From an uncultured Prevotella sp. (lineage in GTDB: Bacteria > Bacteroidota > Bacteroidia > Bacteroidales > Bacteroidaceae), in assembly GCA_946548085.1 (NCBI GenBank), contig CAMNPN010000040.1, forward strand, positions 1 through 64,000: a stretch of DNA of 64,000 nucleotides. The letters are read 5' to 3'. The position numbers and the translations under genes were made by a program. Positions 1 to 8,526 of the stretch are shown one piece after another. The notes under the pieces were generated by a model that worked only from the letters and a program-made list of their open reading frames with translations, was not told the origin of the DNA and made no database searches. Each line of letters opens with the position of its first letter. Position 1 is the stretch's first letter.

Positions 1-94
1 CAGGCCGTGCAGTTTATTTGGCCAAAAATAGTTAAGAATGGCGTAAGTTACTGATAATCAAGTTTAAGGCAAGTTTTCAACGAGGATGAGCATT

Positions 95-120
95 GATAGG
101 CTTCTGTAAGCCTATTTGTT
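95..120 (+). terminator. Hairpin, probable terminator of an upstream gene
   Basis: A perfect 8-bp stem (ATAGGCTT with AAGCCTAT) encloses a CTGT loop and is followed by TTTGTT. The gene it would end lies left of the window, so this is inferred from structure alone. Confidence 0.45.
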
Positions 121-136
121 CACCAACTCAAAAAGA

Positions 137-168
137 TTTGTGGATTTCGAAATAATTCATTAACTTTG
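137..168 (+). promoter_or_regulatory. Bacteroidota-type promoter of the pyrophosphatase gene
   Basis: TTTG at 137-140 and TAACTTTG at 161-168 are 20 bases apart, an exact match to the Bacteroidota -33/-7 consensus. The expected transcript start is near 175, giving a leader of about 20 nt before the ATG at 197. Confidence 0.75.
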
Positions 169-196
169 CAGGCGAAAACTTCATATAGCGAATATT

Positions 197-1303
197 ATGT
201 TAAAAGTAATGAGACCCTTCACCATCTGGCTGTTCCTAAGCCTCCTTGTAGTATCCTGCTCGAAAGTTGATAACACAGGACTGGTTCCCGTGCCTGGCGA
301 AGCATTTCGCGCCAAGCTGGCCAGTCTGAACTGGGGCACAGACACCACCTTCGTCTATGGTCACAAGACACCTGATGTCGATGCCATCACCTCATCGCTG
401 TCGTACGCAAAACTCATGCGTACACTGGGATATAACTGCAAGGCCAAGGCATCCTCTGCCATCAATCGCGAAACAAGCTATATCTCAAAGCGGTTCGGTT
501 TTGCCATCCCCGAACTGAAGACATCGGTAGAACCCAATACGCGACTCATACTGACCGACCATACTGACTACGCACAGTGCGTAGATGGTGCCAGAGAAGC
601 GATTATCCTGCAGAAGATAGACCATCACATAGAAGGTGATATCGCCGACGCCACTATTCCTTTCGTCCGTCGGGAGATGGTTGGCTCCACGTGCAGCATC
701 GTCTATGAATGTTACAAGGAACTCGGCGTAGCCATCGATGATGAGACAGCCAGGATCCTGCTGGCAGGCATCGTCTCCGATACGCGCAACCTCACAAAGA
801 CCACCACAAGAGGCATCGATTCCATCGCCTGGCAAGCCCTCGTGGCGCAGTTGCACCTGCAGGATCAGATAGCCGACATCAATCGGCAGATGGCAGAGGC
901 TGCCTATAATTACGACGGAATGACCGATGCCGAGATCATGCTCTCTGACTATAAGGAATACGAGATAGGCCGTCGTCTGGTGGGCTTCGGGAGTCTGGCC
1001 TGCAAGGACGCTGAGATGAAACCGTTTATCGCTCGCATGCTTGCCGTCATGCCTGAGGTCATGAAGCAAAAAGGGCGCAACATGATGTTTGCCAAGATTG
1101 ATAACCTTGTTGCAAATCCTGACCCCGCAGATGCAGATACCCCCTACATCGAAGAAGGGACTTATTTCATATATTATGGTGAAGGGGCAAAAGCCATTGC
1201 CGAATCCATCTTCGGCAGTTCGCTCTCAGAAGGTGTCACCTACACCTCTGAGAATCTGTCGCGCAAGCAGATTGTTCCCAAAATCACCGAACTGCTGCAG
1301 TAG
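197..1303 (+). CDS. Lipoprotein manganese-dependent inorganic pyrophosphatase (DHH/DHHA2 family)
   Basis: Likely hydrolyses pyrophosphate to phosphate with Mn2+. Residues 1-21 form a lipoprotein signal ending in LVVSC, so the enzyme is predicted to be anchored in the cell envelope. This is unusual, since family II pyrophosphatases are typically cytosolic. The catalytic landmarks are visible: GHKTPDVDA near residue 55, TDH at 120-122, DHH at 142-144 and the C-terminal substrate-binding SRKQIVP motif of the DHHA2 domain near 357. The length (368 aa) is the usual roughly 310 aa plus the signal and linker. The gene is monocistronic, with its own consensus promoter and a strong hairpin after the stop. 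The family call is firm; the true substrate outside the cytoplasm could be another phosphoanhydride. Confidence 0.85.
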   Translation: MLKVMRPFTIWLFLSLLVVSCSKVDNTGLVPVPGEAFRAKLASLNWGTDTTFVYGHKTPDVDAITSSLSYAKLMRTLGYNCKAKASSAINRETSYISKRFGFAIPELKTSVEPNTRLILTDHTDYAQCVDGAREAIILQKIDHHIEGDIADATIPFVRREMVGSTCSIVYECYKELGVAIDDETARILLAGIVSDTRNLTKTTTRGIDSIAWQALVAQLHLQDQIADINRQMAEAAYNYDGMTDAEIMLSDYKEYEIGRRLVGFGSLACKDAEMKPFIARMLAVMPEVMKQKGRNMMFAKIDNLVANPDPADADTPYIEEGTYFIYYGEGAKAIAESIFGSSLSEGVTYTSENLSRKQIVPKITELLQ

Positions 1304-1312
1304 TTCCGTGCA

Positions 1313-1350
1313 AAAGATAGTCATCCGTTGCAACGCGGATGACTATCTTT
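1313..1350. terminator. Strong bidirectional terminator hairpin
   Basis: A 15-bp perfect stem (AAAGATAGTCATCCG and its complement) surrounds an 8-nt loop and lies between two convergent genes. Each arm ends in an A or T run, so it can serve both strands. Confidence 0.8.
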
Positions 1351-1357
1351 CTTCACA

Positions 1358-1633
1358 TCAGGCCCTATTAAATTTTTCCTTTGGCCTCTTACATCTCGGA
1401 CACTTCCAGTCCTCGTGCAATGCCTCGTCTACATACGTGATGTCACCATGCATCATGCAGAACAGGTCGCCCCATTCGGCAATCACGATGCTGTTGCCGC
1501 GAGTATGTCCCTTTGCCTTGATCATATAGACCCCGTCTACTATCTTCTGACTCTCTGGGAAGTTGTAGTACGCCCCGTCGGTAAACTCCACCGGCACCAG
1601 GTTGTTATTTTATTGATTGTTTCGGTATACCAT
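1358..1633 (-). pseudogene. Remnant of a metallo-beta-lactamase-fold hydrolase
   Basis: The readable part holds the C-terminal half of a metallo-beta-lactamase fold: a GHTRGNSIVI stretch that fits the metal-binding PGHTpG motif, then MHGDITYVDEAL, which fits the conserved GD strand. The N-terminal half with the HxHxDH motif is missing. A TATCTTTG promoter element lies at 1635-1642 on this strand, directly before an ATG at 1633. That reading frame meets a TAA after seven codons and then continues open to 1358 in the same frame. I read this as a truncated gene with an in-frame stop. A short functional protein starting at GTG 1597 cannot be excluded. Confidence 0.6.
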
Positions 1634-1715
1634 GCAAAGATACAAAATATCTGCTTCATTCACTTTATCCTGCCCATAAAATGAGCATAGTTTAATATAA
1701 TAAGGTGTCATCCTG

Positions 1716-2177
1716 TTACAGGATGACTTCCATCGTCGTCTTCTGTATGCCCATGCCCATGCTTTTGTAGAAGCTCAGGGCGGGGGTGTTCCCTTCCCAT
1801 ACGTTCAGGGTGATATTGTGGCAACCAATAGACTGTGCATAGTGGTGCACGTGCTCGTAGAGCGCCTTGCCTATGTGACGGCCTCGAGCGGCCTCGTCGA
1901 CACAGATATCATCGATGTATAGCGTCTTGACATCCTGTAGCAGCGCATGGCCTTTTACCTCTGTTATCTGGCAGAAAGCATAGCCAAGGATCTGGCCGTC
2001 TTCGTAGACGAAAACAGGCTTCTGGTCGTCTGTGAGCAGTGCCTCGAGTTCGTGCTCGTCATACTTTGTAGTGTGGGGCTTGAATAAGTCTGGGCGTATC
2101 TCGTAGTGCACCATATTCACCTGGTGCAGCAGTTCGATTATACGCTTTACGTCTGTTTCGTTGGCTTTTCGTATCAT
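1716..2177 (-). CDS. GNAT-family N-acetyltransferase
   Basis: A single GNAT domain fills the 153 residues. The acetyl-CoA loop is visible as RGRHIGKALYEHV near residue 98, preceded by the strand YIDDICVDEAARG and followed by the C-terminal NVWEGNTPALSFYKSMG segment. The substrate cannot be told; related proteins acetylate amines, peptides or protein N-termini. It is divergently transcribed from the flavoprotein gene, with a TACCTTTG promoter element 35 bases upstream. Confidence 0.85.
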   Translation of the reverse strand: MIRKANETDVKRIIELLHQVNMVHYEIRPDLFKPHTTKYDEHELEALLTDDQKPVFVYEDGQILGYAFCQITEVKGHALLQDVKTLYIDDICVDEAARGRHIGKALYEHVHHYAQSIGCHNITLNVWEGNTPALSFYKSMGMGIQKTTMEVIL

Positions 2178-2211
2178 TGTCGTTCGAGTGTTTAATTATT
2201 GAATCACAGGA

Positions 2212-2219
2212 CAAAGGTA
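2212..2219 (-). promoter_or_regulatory. -7 element for the GNAT gene
   Basis: TACCTTTG on the minus strand, 34 bases before the ATG. No clear -33 TTTG is present. Confidence 0.55.
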
Positions 2220-2306
2220 TGAATATTTGCGTGATTATCGGCACTTTCGTGTCTAAATAATCCTTAAAAATGCGATGCGACGTGGTGGATTGTAGGCTAT
2301 TATTTG

Positions 2307-2314
2307 TATTTTTG
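2307..2314 (+). promoter_or_regulatory. -7 element directly before the flavoprotein gene
   Basis: TATTTTTG matches TAnnTTTG and ends only five bases before the ATG at 2320, so the transcript would start at or beside the start codon. No -33 element with good spacing is visible. Confidence 0.5.
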
Positions 2315-2319
2315 CATCG

Positions 2320-3531
2320 ATGAAGACAGCTGTAGTAGGTGGCGGGGCGGCAGGATTCTTTTTGGCGGTGAACCTGAAGGAAGCGATGCCGGAGATGGCG
2401 GTGACCATCTTCGAGCGCAGTCATCATGTGCTTGCGAAGGTCGCTGTCTCTGGTGGCGGACGATGCAATTGTACGAACACTTTCGCTGAGGTGGGCGATC
2501 TCTCGGCGGTATATCCTCGTGGGCACCGTCTGATGAAACGGTTGATGAAGACCTTCGACCACCGTGATGCCTATCGGTGGTTCGAGTGCCACGGCGTGCC
2601 GCTGGTGACGCAGGAAGACCAGTGCGTGTTCCCTGCTGCCCAGGATTCGAAGGCCGTCGTCGATTGCTTCCTCTCTTTAGCCCGTCGCTACCAGATAGAG
2701 ATTCGCTTAGGCGAGAACGTGTCCGATCTGTCTATGCTTACTGACTATGACTTCGTGGCTGTCACTACGGGCGGCTCCCCCTCTGACGAGGGTCTGGCGT
2801 GGCTTGGCAGCCTGGGGCACGAGATTGTGAAACCAGTACCCTCGTTGTTCAGCCTGCAGATGGGCAGCGAGGGACTGCGCGAGCTGATGGGGATCGTTGT
2901 CGGCGACGCAAGTGTACATATCCCAGGCACGAAGTTTCGTGCCGAGGGACCCTTGCTCATCACCCATTGGGGCGTGAGCGGGCCGGCCGTCCTGAAGTTG
3001 ACGAGCTACGCCGCCCGTCACTTAGCGGAGTGCGGCTATCGTGGTGCCATCTCCGTGAACTGGGTGGGGTGCGATGAGGCTTGCGTGCAGTCGGTCCTGA
3101 CGCAGACAGCCGCTTGCCAACCGCAGAAATTGTTGACGACGTTCTGTCCCTTCAACCTTTCCCTACGGCTGTGGAACCACTTGCTGGCAGAGGCTTTAGG
3201 CTCCAGATGCCAGATACGATGGGCGGAGATGGGGCGTAAGGATATGAACAGGTTGACGAACACGCTGGTGAATGCCACTTATCCGGTTACTGGGCGGGCA
3301 CCCTTCAAGGATGAGTTCGTGACCTGTGGAGGGGTGTCGTTGAAGAGTGTCGACCCAAGCACGCTTGAGAGTCGGCATGTGCCTCGGCTCTATTTCGCTG
3401 GTGAGGTGCTCGACATCGACGGCATCACTGGCGGATTCAATTTTCAGGCGGCATGGACCACAGCCTATGTCGTGCATCAGGCCATTAAGAACGCTGCTGA
3501 TGCAATAAATCGCGACGGCGTGCGTTATTAA
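2320..3531 (+). CDS. NAD(P)/FAD-dependent oxidoreductase, HI0933/BaiN-like family
   Basis: A flavoprotein of 403 residues. The N-terminal dinucleotide-binding motif GGGAAGFF lies at 8-15, the family-specific GGGRCNCTN segment near 44-52, and the C-terminal FAD-contact region GEVLDIDGITGGFNFQ near 363. The family includes proteins annotated as aminoacetone oxidase-like or BaiN-like, but no reaction can be assigned from sequence. The stop codon is followed after one base by the GTG start of porP, so the gene probably heads the T9SS transcript. That linkage does not prove a secretion role. Confidence 0.85.
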   Translation: MKTAVVGGGAAGFFLAVNLKEAMPEMAVTIFERSHHVLAKVAVSGGGRCNCTNTFAEVGDLSAVYPRGHRLMKRLMKTFDHRDAYRWFECHGVPLVTQEDQCVFPAAQDSKAVVDCFLSLARRYQIEIRLGENVSDLSMLTDYDFVAVTTGGSPSDEGLAWLGSLGHEIVKPVPSLFSLQMGSEGLRELMGIVVGDASVHIPGTKFRAEGPLLITHWGVSGPAVLKLTSYAARHLAECGYRGAISVNWVGCDEACVQSVLTQTAACQPQKLLTTFCPFNLSLRLWNHLLAEALGSRCQIRWAEMGRKDMNRLTNTLVNATYPVTGRAPFKDEFVTCGGVSLKSVDPSTLESRHVPRLYFAGEVLDIDGITGGFNFQAAWTTAYVVHQAIKNAADAINRDGVRY

Positions 3532-3532
3532 G

Positions 3533-4471
3533 GTGGTGTTTAGGCGTTGTACCATAGTATGTATCTTGTCTCTGACTGCCTTGGTGGTCAGGGCGCAGTA
3601 TGATGTGTCCTTCAGCCATTACTGGGCGATGGAGCCATCGTTTAATCCTGCTGCCGTGGGTAAGGAGTCGAAGCTGAACGTGGTTGGCGCCTATGCCATG
3701 CAGCTGGCGGGCTTTGAGAACAATCCCAAGACGATGTATGCAGCTGCCGACATGCCGTTCTATGCCCTTGGCAGCTATCATGGCGTGGGCATACAATTTA
3801 TGAACGATGCCATCGGCCTCTTCACTCACAAGCGTTTCGCACTGCAGTATGCCTATCAGCCCCGGCTGTGGGGCGGCAAGTTGAGCGTAGGCTTACTGGC
3901 CGCAATGCTCAGCGAGACGTTTGACGGCTCGAAGCTGGATGTCATCACCACGGGCGACAAAGCGCTGCCCACATCGTCAGTCAACGGCTCTGCCCTCGAT
4001 CTCGGTGTGGGCGTCTATTACAGCCATCGCAACTGGTATGCCGGCGTGTCGGCCCAGCACCTGAACGCACCTGTGGTGGAACTGGGTGAAAAGAACGAGA
4101 TTGCCGTCTCGACAACATATTATTTAACGGGTGGATACAATATTCGGCTGAAAAATCCGTTTCTTACCATACACACCTCGGTTTTGGGCCGTACAGATGG
4201 TGTCGCCTACAGGGCTGATGTGTCAGGGCGGCTGATGTACACCCATGAGAAGCGGGTGATGTATGCCGGGTTGTCGTATAGTCCGACAAACTCGATAACG
4301 GTACAGATCGGCGGCAACGTACGTGGTATCAGACTGGGATACAGTTATGAGATATATACCTCGGCCATCAGTATCGGCAATGGGAGCCACGAGCTCTATG
4401 TGGGCTACCAGACGGAACTGAACCTCTTCAAGAAAGGCCGCAACCTGCATAAGAGCGTGAGGATATTGTGA
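3533..4471 (+). CDS. porP: Type IX secretion outer-membrane protein, PorP/SprF family
   Basis: A predicted outer-membrane beta-barrel of 312 residues with a signal peptide ending near VVRAQ. The early YDVSFSHYWAMEPSFNPAA segment is the diagnostic start of PorP/SprF proteins, which work with the GldK/GldN ring and the GldLM motor in the type IX secretion system. The start is GTG at 3533, one base after the preceding stop. It stands first in the conserved order porP-gldK-gldL-gldM-gldN, which strengthens the call. Confidence 0.9.
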   Translation: MVFRRCTIVCILSLTALVVRAQYDVSFSHYWAMEPSFNPAAVGKESKLNVVGAYAMQLAGFENNPKTMYAAADMPFYALGSYHGVGIQFMNDAIGLFTHKRFALQYAYQPRLWGGKLSVGLLAAMLSETFDGSKLDVITTGDKALPTSSVNGSALDLGVGVYYSHRNWYAGVSAQHLNAPVVELGEKNEIAVSTTYYLTGGYNIRLKNPFLTIHTSVLGRTDGVAYRADVSGRLMYTHEKRVMYAGLSYSPTNSITVQIGGNVRGIRLGYSYEIYTSAISIGNGSHELYVGYQTELNLFKKGRNLHKSVRIL

Positions 4472-4472
4472 A

Positions 4473-4500
4473 GGTGGAAAGAGGAATGTGGAAAGAGTAA
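4473..4500 (+). repeat. Heptamer array in the porP-gldK spacer
   Basis: Four consecutive heptamers of the form nGnGGAA or AGAGTAA fill the spacer between the porP stop and the gldK start. They keep exact 7-base phase but are degenerate and have no opposing arm. Confidence 0.45.
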
Positions 4501-4505
4501 GAGAT

Positions 4506-5990
4506 ATGAATATATATAAGGATATGAAGCGAATGATTGAAAATAAGAAAGCAAAAGGACGGGTGAGGAGTGTTTTACCTTTTTACCTTTTTACCCTTTT
4601 ACTTTTACTGACCAGCTGTTTTGGTAGCAAGCTGGCATCCTCAGCCGGGGGTGAGGTGACGGGCACGGGCGGCAAAGCCTTCACGGAGCCCACACCTTAT
4701 GGCATGACGCTGATAAAGCGCGGACATCTGAAGATGGGTATCGAGAAGCAAGACTCGCTCTGGGGGCGTCAGACACCCTTGCGCGACATCTCTGTCGACG
4801 GCTTCTGGATGGACGAGACGGAGGTGACCAACTCGAAATACCGCCAGTTTGTGTACTATGTGCGCGACTCCATCCTCAGGGAGCGGCTGGCAGAGATCGA
4901 CGAGACCTACCGCACGGTGAAGACAGACCGCGAGGGCAATGAGGTTGGCTCTGTGCTGAACTGGAAGAAGGCGCTGCCCCGCAAACCCAGCGAAGACGAG
5001 CAGGAGATCATCGACGGACTCTATGTCACCAATCCCGTCACAGGTGAGAAGATGCTCGACTCTCGTCAGATGAACTACCGCTACGAGGTGTTCGACTATA
5101 CCTCTGCAGCCCTGCGCCGCAATCGTCTGAACCCAGAGGAGCGCCACCTGAATACAGATGTCGCCGTCGACCCCAACGAGCAGGTGTGGATCTCGAAGGA
5201 TACGGCCTATATCGACGAAGAGGGGAAGATTGTGCGCGAGACCATCAATCGACAGCTTACGGGACCGTGGGACTTCCTCAACACGTATATCGTGAACATC
5301 TATCCTGATACTACCTGCTGGGTGAACGACTTCCCCAATGCCGACAATGAGATGTACATGCGCTACTATTTCTCCAATCCGGCCTACAACGAATACCCCG
5401 TGGTGGGTGTCACCTGGGAGCAGGCCAACGCCTTCTGCTTCTGGCGCACGGAGTACCTGCTGAAGGGTCTCGGCCCTGCGGCACGGTTCGTACAGCGCTA
5501 TCGACTGCCGACAGAGGCCGAGTGGGAGTTTGCTGCCCGCGGAAAAGACCAGAACGAGTTCCCTTGGGATAATGAAGACGTGGCCAGCGGACGTGGATGC
5601 TTCTACGCCAACTTCAAGCCCGACGACGGAAACTACACCAAGGACGGCAACCTGATAACCAGTCAGGTGGGCATCTATTCTGCCAATACCAATGGGCTCT
5701 ACGACATGGCGGGCAACGTGGCGGAGTGGACGAGCACCGTCTATACCGAGGCTGGTGTCGATGCGATGAATGACATCAATCCCCAGCTGCGCTACAACGC
5801 CGCCAAGGAAGACCCCTACCGCATGAAGAAGAAGAGCGTGCGTGGCGGATCATGGAAAGATCCCGAGTCGTATATACGCTCTGCCTGGCGCTCCTCGGAG
5901 TACCAGAATCAGCCGCGGTCGTACATCGGATTCCGTTGCGTGCGCAGCCTCGCCAACACCATCAGCGACAAGGCTAAGCCCGGGAAATAG
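4506..5990 (+). CDS. gldK: Type IX secretion lipoprotein GldK/PorK
   Basis: Forms, with GldN, the periplasmic ring of the type IX secretion system attached to the outer membrane. A lipoprotein signal ends in LLLLTSC, and the rest is a formylglycine-generating-enzyme/sulfatase-modifying fold seen as VDGFWMDETEVTNSKYR, RLPTEAEWEFAARG, GLYDMAGNVAEWTS and VRGGSW. GldK uses this fold structurally and is not known as an enzyme. I prefer ATG 4506 to the GTG at 4488. The region just before the hydrophobic core is coded by four octamers (TTTTACCT-like, 4573-4604), so part of the signal peptide may be repeat-derived. The TAG stop shares its G with the next repeat remnant. Confidence 0.92.
   Translation: MNIYKDMKRMIENKKAKGRVRSVLPFYLFTLLLLLTSCFGSKLASSAGGEVTGTGGKAFTEPTPYGMTLIKRGHLKMGIEKQDSLWGRQTPLRDISVDGFWMDETEVTNSKYRQFVYYVRDSILRERLAEIDETYRTVKTDREGNEVGSVLNWKKALPRKPSEDEQEIIDGLYVTNPVTGEKMLDSRQMNYRYEVFDYTSAALRRNRLNPEERHLNTDVAVDPNEQVWISKDTAYIDEEGKIVRETINRQLTGPWDFLNTYIVNIYPDTTCWVNDFPNADNEMYMRYYFSNPAYNEYPVVGVTWEQANAFCFWRTEYLLKGLGPAARFVQRYRLPTEAEWEFAARGKDQNEFPWDNEDVASGRGCFYANFKPDDGNYTKDGNLITSQVGIYSANTNGLYDMAGNVAEWTSTVYTEAGVDAMNDINPQLRYNAAKEDPYRMKKKSVRGGSWKDPESYIRSAWRSSEYQNQPRSYIGFRCVRSLANTISDKAKPGK
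4573..4604 (+). repeat. In-frame octamer array in the gldK signal peptide
   Basis: Four 8-base units (TTTTACCT, twice exact, then two variants) code for the hydrophobic start of the GldK signal peptide. The reverse-complement unit AAAAGGTA resembles the AAAAGGTG units inside the amylase gene at 27448-27488. Confidence 0.45.
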
Positions 5991-6039
5991 TTTATAGCTT
6001 ATCAATGTGCAGCAAATCGTAAATCTGTAAATAGTAAAT
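5990..6039 (+). repeat. Degenerate copy of palindromic element family A
   Basis: Two left-arm units (GTTTATA, GCTTATC) begin on the last base of the gldK stop codon. A shortened centre ending in GCAAATC follows, then right-arm units (CGTAAAT, AGTAAAT). GCAAATC is the 3' end of the family A core. The copy fills most of the gldK-gldL spacer. Confidence 0.5.
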
Positions 6040-6045
6040 CTCAAA

Positions 6046-6885
6046 ATGACTACCTATAGTAAATACAATATTGTCTACCGTCTGCAGAAGTGGATGGACA
6101 GTGTGCCAGGACAGACGTTCCTCAACTACGCCTACAGCTGGGGCGCCTCAGTCGTGATCTTGGGAACGCTCTTTAAGCTGACCCACCTGCCAGGGGCAAA
6201 CTTCTTCCTGTTTCTTGGCATGGGCACAGAGGTGTTCGTGTTCTTTATCTCTGCCTTCGACCGTCCGTTTGACAAAACCACTGACGGTATGAACCTCGAC
6301 AACCACATGAAGACTGAGGAGGAGCTTGAGGCGGCATCAGCCTCCGCCACCGTCATTGGCGGCAATGGCGGCACGATCATCATTGGCGGTTCTGGTGCTG
6401 GTGGCGATGGTCAGGCACGTGCCGCTGGGTCGTCAGAGGCTCCAGCACCCTCTGCCACCACCGTCGATACTGAGGCAATCGCAGCCGTATCGCAGTCAGT
6501 GGCCACCATGTCTGGTGTCTCAGGCGTGTCAGGGGCTCCGGCATTCTCTGGTCTGCCTCAGGTGAACCCAGAGCTCGAAGAGGCTACAGCCAACTATGTC
6601 GACGAGCTGAAGCGACTCACGGAGATGCTGTCGAAGGTGGCAGAGCAGAGTGAGCGACTGGCCCGCGACTCAGAGGAGATGGAGAACTTGAACCGCACGC
6701 TGACAGGTATATGCAAGGTCTACGAGCTTCAGCTGAAGAGCGCCAGCTCGCAGATAGGCACCATCGACGACATCAATGCTCAGACGCGCCACATGGCAGA
6801 GCAGATAGCAGAGCTCAACAAGATATACACCCGTATGATTGAGGCCATGACAGTCAACATGAAGGCCGCAGCCCCCTTAGGATAA
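6046..6885 (+). CDS. gldL: Type IX secretion motor protein GldL/PorL
   Basis: The inner-membrane partner of GldM in the proton-driven type IX motor. Two N-terminal transmembrane helices (about residues 24-42 and 50-66, with GTLFKLTHLPGANFF between them) are the conserved GldL signature. A Gly/Ala-rich low-complexity stretch follows (about 100-160), then a long C-terminal coiled coil from about 180, where Glu, Leu and Ser dominate. The low-complexity middle is longer and more glycine-rich than I would expect, but the frame is intact. It lies in the operon between gldK and gldM. Confidence 0.92.
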   Translation: MTTYSKYNIVYRLQKWMDSVPGQTFLNYAYSWGASVVILGTLFKLTHLPGANFFLFLGMGTEVFVFFISAFDRPFDKTTDGMNLDNHMKTEEELEAASASATVIGGNGGTIIIGGSGAGGDGQARAAGSSEAPAPSATTVDTEAIAAVSQSVATMSGVSGVSGAPAFSGLPQVNPELEEATANYVDELKRLTEMLSKVAEQSERLARDSEEMENLNRTLTGICKVYELQLKSASSQIGTIDDINAQTRHMAEQIAELNKIYTRMIEAMTVNMKAAAPLG

Positions 6886-6897
6886 TCATGCATCTCG

Positions 6898-6924
6898 CAT
6901 TATTAATTACACATTATTAATAAT
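6898..6924 (+). repeat. Heptamer-phased spacer between gldL and gldM
   Basis: CATTATT AATTACA is followed directly by CATTATT AATAAT, running into the gldM ATG. It keeps 7-base phase like the other spacers of this operon but does not match the family A or B units. Confidence 0.35.
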
Positions 6925-8484
6925 ATGGCAATCAAGAAAAGACCAGTCTCTCCACGCCAGAAGATGATCAATCTGATGTACGTCGTCTTGATGGCTATGC
7001 TGGCGCTGAACGTCTCCAACGAGGTGCTCAACGGCTTCTCTATCGTGGAAGAGAGCCTGAATCGTACCACCAGCAACTCGGCAAAGGAGAATCAGGCCAT
7101 CTACGAGGACTTTGAGACCCAGCTGAAGGCCAACCCCCAGAAGACGAAGCAGTGGTACGACAAGGCGCAGCAGGTGAGGCAGATGAGCGACTCGCTCTAT
7201 AACTTTGCCGCTGAACTCAAGCAGGCCATCGTGTACGAGGCTGACGGAAAGGACGGGGATGTGACAAATATTAAGAACAAGGAAGACCTCGAGGCTGCCA
7301 GTCAGGTGATGCTTTCGCCTAACCACGGCCAGGGGCAGAATCTCTTTAACGCCATCAACTCCTTCCGCGAGAACATGCTCAAGCTGGTGACAGACCAGAA
7401 GCAGCGCGCCATCATCGCCAGCAACCTGACGACGGAGGTGCCCAGGAACGGACTTGGCAAAAACTGGCAGGAGTATATGTTTGAGTCGATGCCTGCTGCT
7501 GCTGCCGTCACGCTGCTGTCTAAGCTGCAGAGCGATGTGCGCTATGCCGAGGGCGAGGTGCTCCACACGCTGGTGCAGAACATCGACGTGAGGGATATCC
7601 GCGTCAATGCCCTCGAAGCCTTTGTCATTCCCAACTCGCAGACGATCGTGCGTGGCGACAAGTTCTCTGCACATATCGTCATGGCTGCTGTCGATACCAC
7701 CCAGGTGCCAGACATCTATATCGGCAACCAGAAAGTAGACCTGAAGGACAATCTCTACGAGCGCATCTGTGGCGCCACGGGCGATTTCACGCTGGCGGGC
7801 TACCTCGAGACCGTCAATGGTAATGGCGAGAAGGTGCGCCGTGACTTCTCACAGAAATACACCGTCGTAGACCCCAGTGCCACCGTGAGTGCCGACCTGA
7901 TGAATATGCTCTATGCGGGCTACAACAACCCCATCAGCGTCAGCGTGCCAGGCGTGCCGCTGAGCAAGGTGCAGGCCACGATGACCAACGGCACGCTGCA
8001 GGCCGTGGGGCCAGGCAAGTACATCGCCCGCCCTGCGAAGATCGGCGAGAATGCCACCATCACCGTCGTCTCTACCAACACAGGCCGTGCCCAGCAGATG
8101 GGACAGTTCACCTTCCGTGTGCGTCGCCTGCCAGACCCCACGCCCTATATCACCATCAACGACGAGCATGGCAACCCCACGCGGTTCAAGGGCGGCGGAC
8201 TGGTGAAAGGCCAGCTCGTGGGAGCCAATACGCTTGGGGCAGCCATCGACGACGGCATCCTCGACATCGCCTTCCGTGTGCAGTCGTTCGAGACCGTGTT
8301 CTTCGACAATATGGGTAACGCCGTGCCCATCGTCAGCGAGGGAGCCTCGTTCTCAGGACGTCAGAAGGACACCTTCCGCAAGCTGACCCGTAATCGCCGA
8401 TTCTATATCTCCCGCGTGACGGTGGTAGGCCCCGACGGCCTCACCCGCACCCTCCAGAACCCCATGGAGGTGATCGTGAAGTAG
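6925..8484 (+). CDS. gldM: Type IX secretion motor protein GldM/PorM
   Basis: Forms the periplasmic shaft of the type IX motor that links the GldL base to the GldK/GldN ring. The start MAIKKRPVSPRQKMINLMYV and the single transmembrane helix at about 15-33 are diagnostic. The rest is periplasmic: a helical first part and several Ig-like beta domains to the C-terminus, for a total of 519 residues as usual for the family. There are no broken motifs. Confidence 0.93.
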   Translation: MAIKKRPVSPRQKMINLMYVVLMAMLALNVSNEVLNGFSIVEESLNRTTSNSAKENQAIYEDFETQLKANPQKTKQWYDKAQQVRQMSDSLYNFAAELKQAIVYEADGKDGDVTNIKNKEDLEAASQVMLSPNHGQGQNLFNAINSFRENMLKLVTDQKQRAIIASNLTTEVPRNGLGKNWQEYMFESMPAAAAVTLLSKLQSDVRYAEGEVLHTLVQNIDVRDIRVNALEAFVIPNSQTIVRGDKFSAHIVMAAVDTTQVPDIYIGNQKVDLKDNLYERICGATGDFTLAGYLETVNGNGEKVRRDFSQKYTVVDPSATVSADLMNMLYAGYNNPISVSVPGVPLSKVQATMTNGTLQAVGPGKYIARPAKIGENATITVVSTNTGRAQQMGQFTFRVRRLPDPTPYITINDEHGNPTRFKGGGLVKGQLVGANTLGAAIDDGILDIAFRVQSFETVFFDNMGNAVPIVSEGASFSGRQKDTFRKLTRNRRFYISRVTVVGPDGLTRTLQNPMEVIVK

Positions 8485-8485
8485 G

Positions 8486-8526
8486 GCTTATAGTTTATAG
8501 TTGAATGTTTAGAGTTTATAGATGAT
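8486..8526 (+). repeat. Left half of element family A directly before gldN
   Basis: Five phased heptamers (GCTTATA, GTTTATA, GTTGAAT, GTTTAGA, GTTTATA) are followed by GATGAT, the first bases of the family A core, and then by the gldN ATG. No right arm is present. The half element is the whole untranslated spacer between gldM and gldN. Confidence 0.5.
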
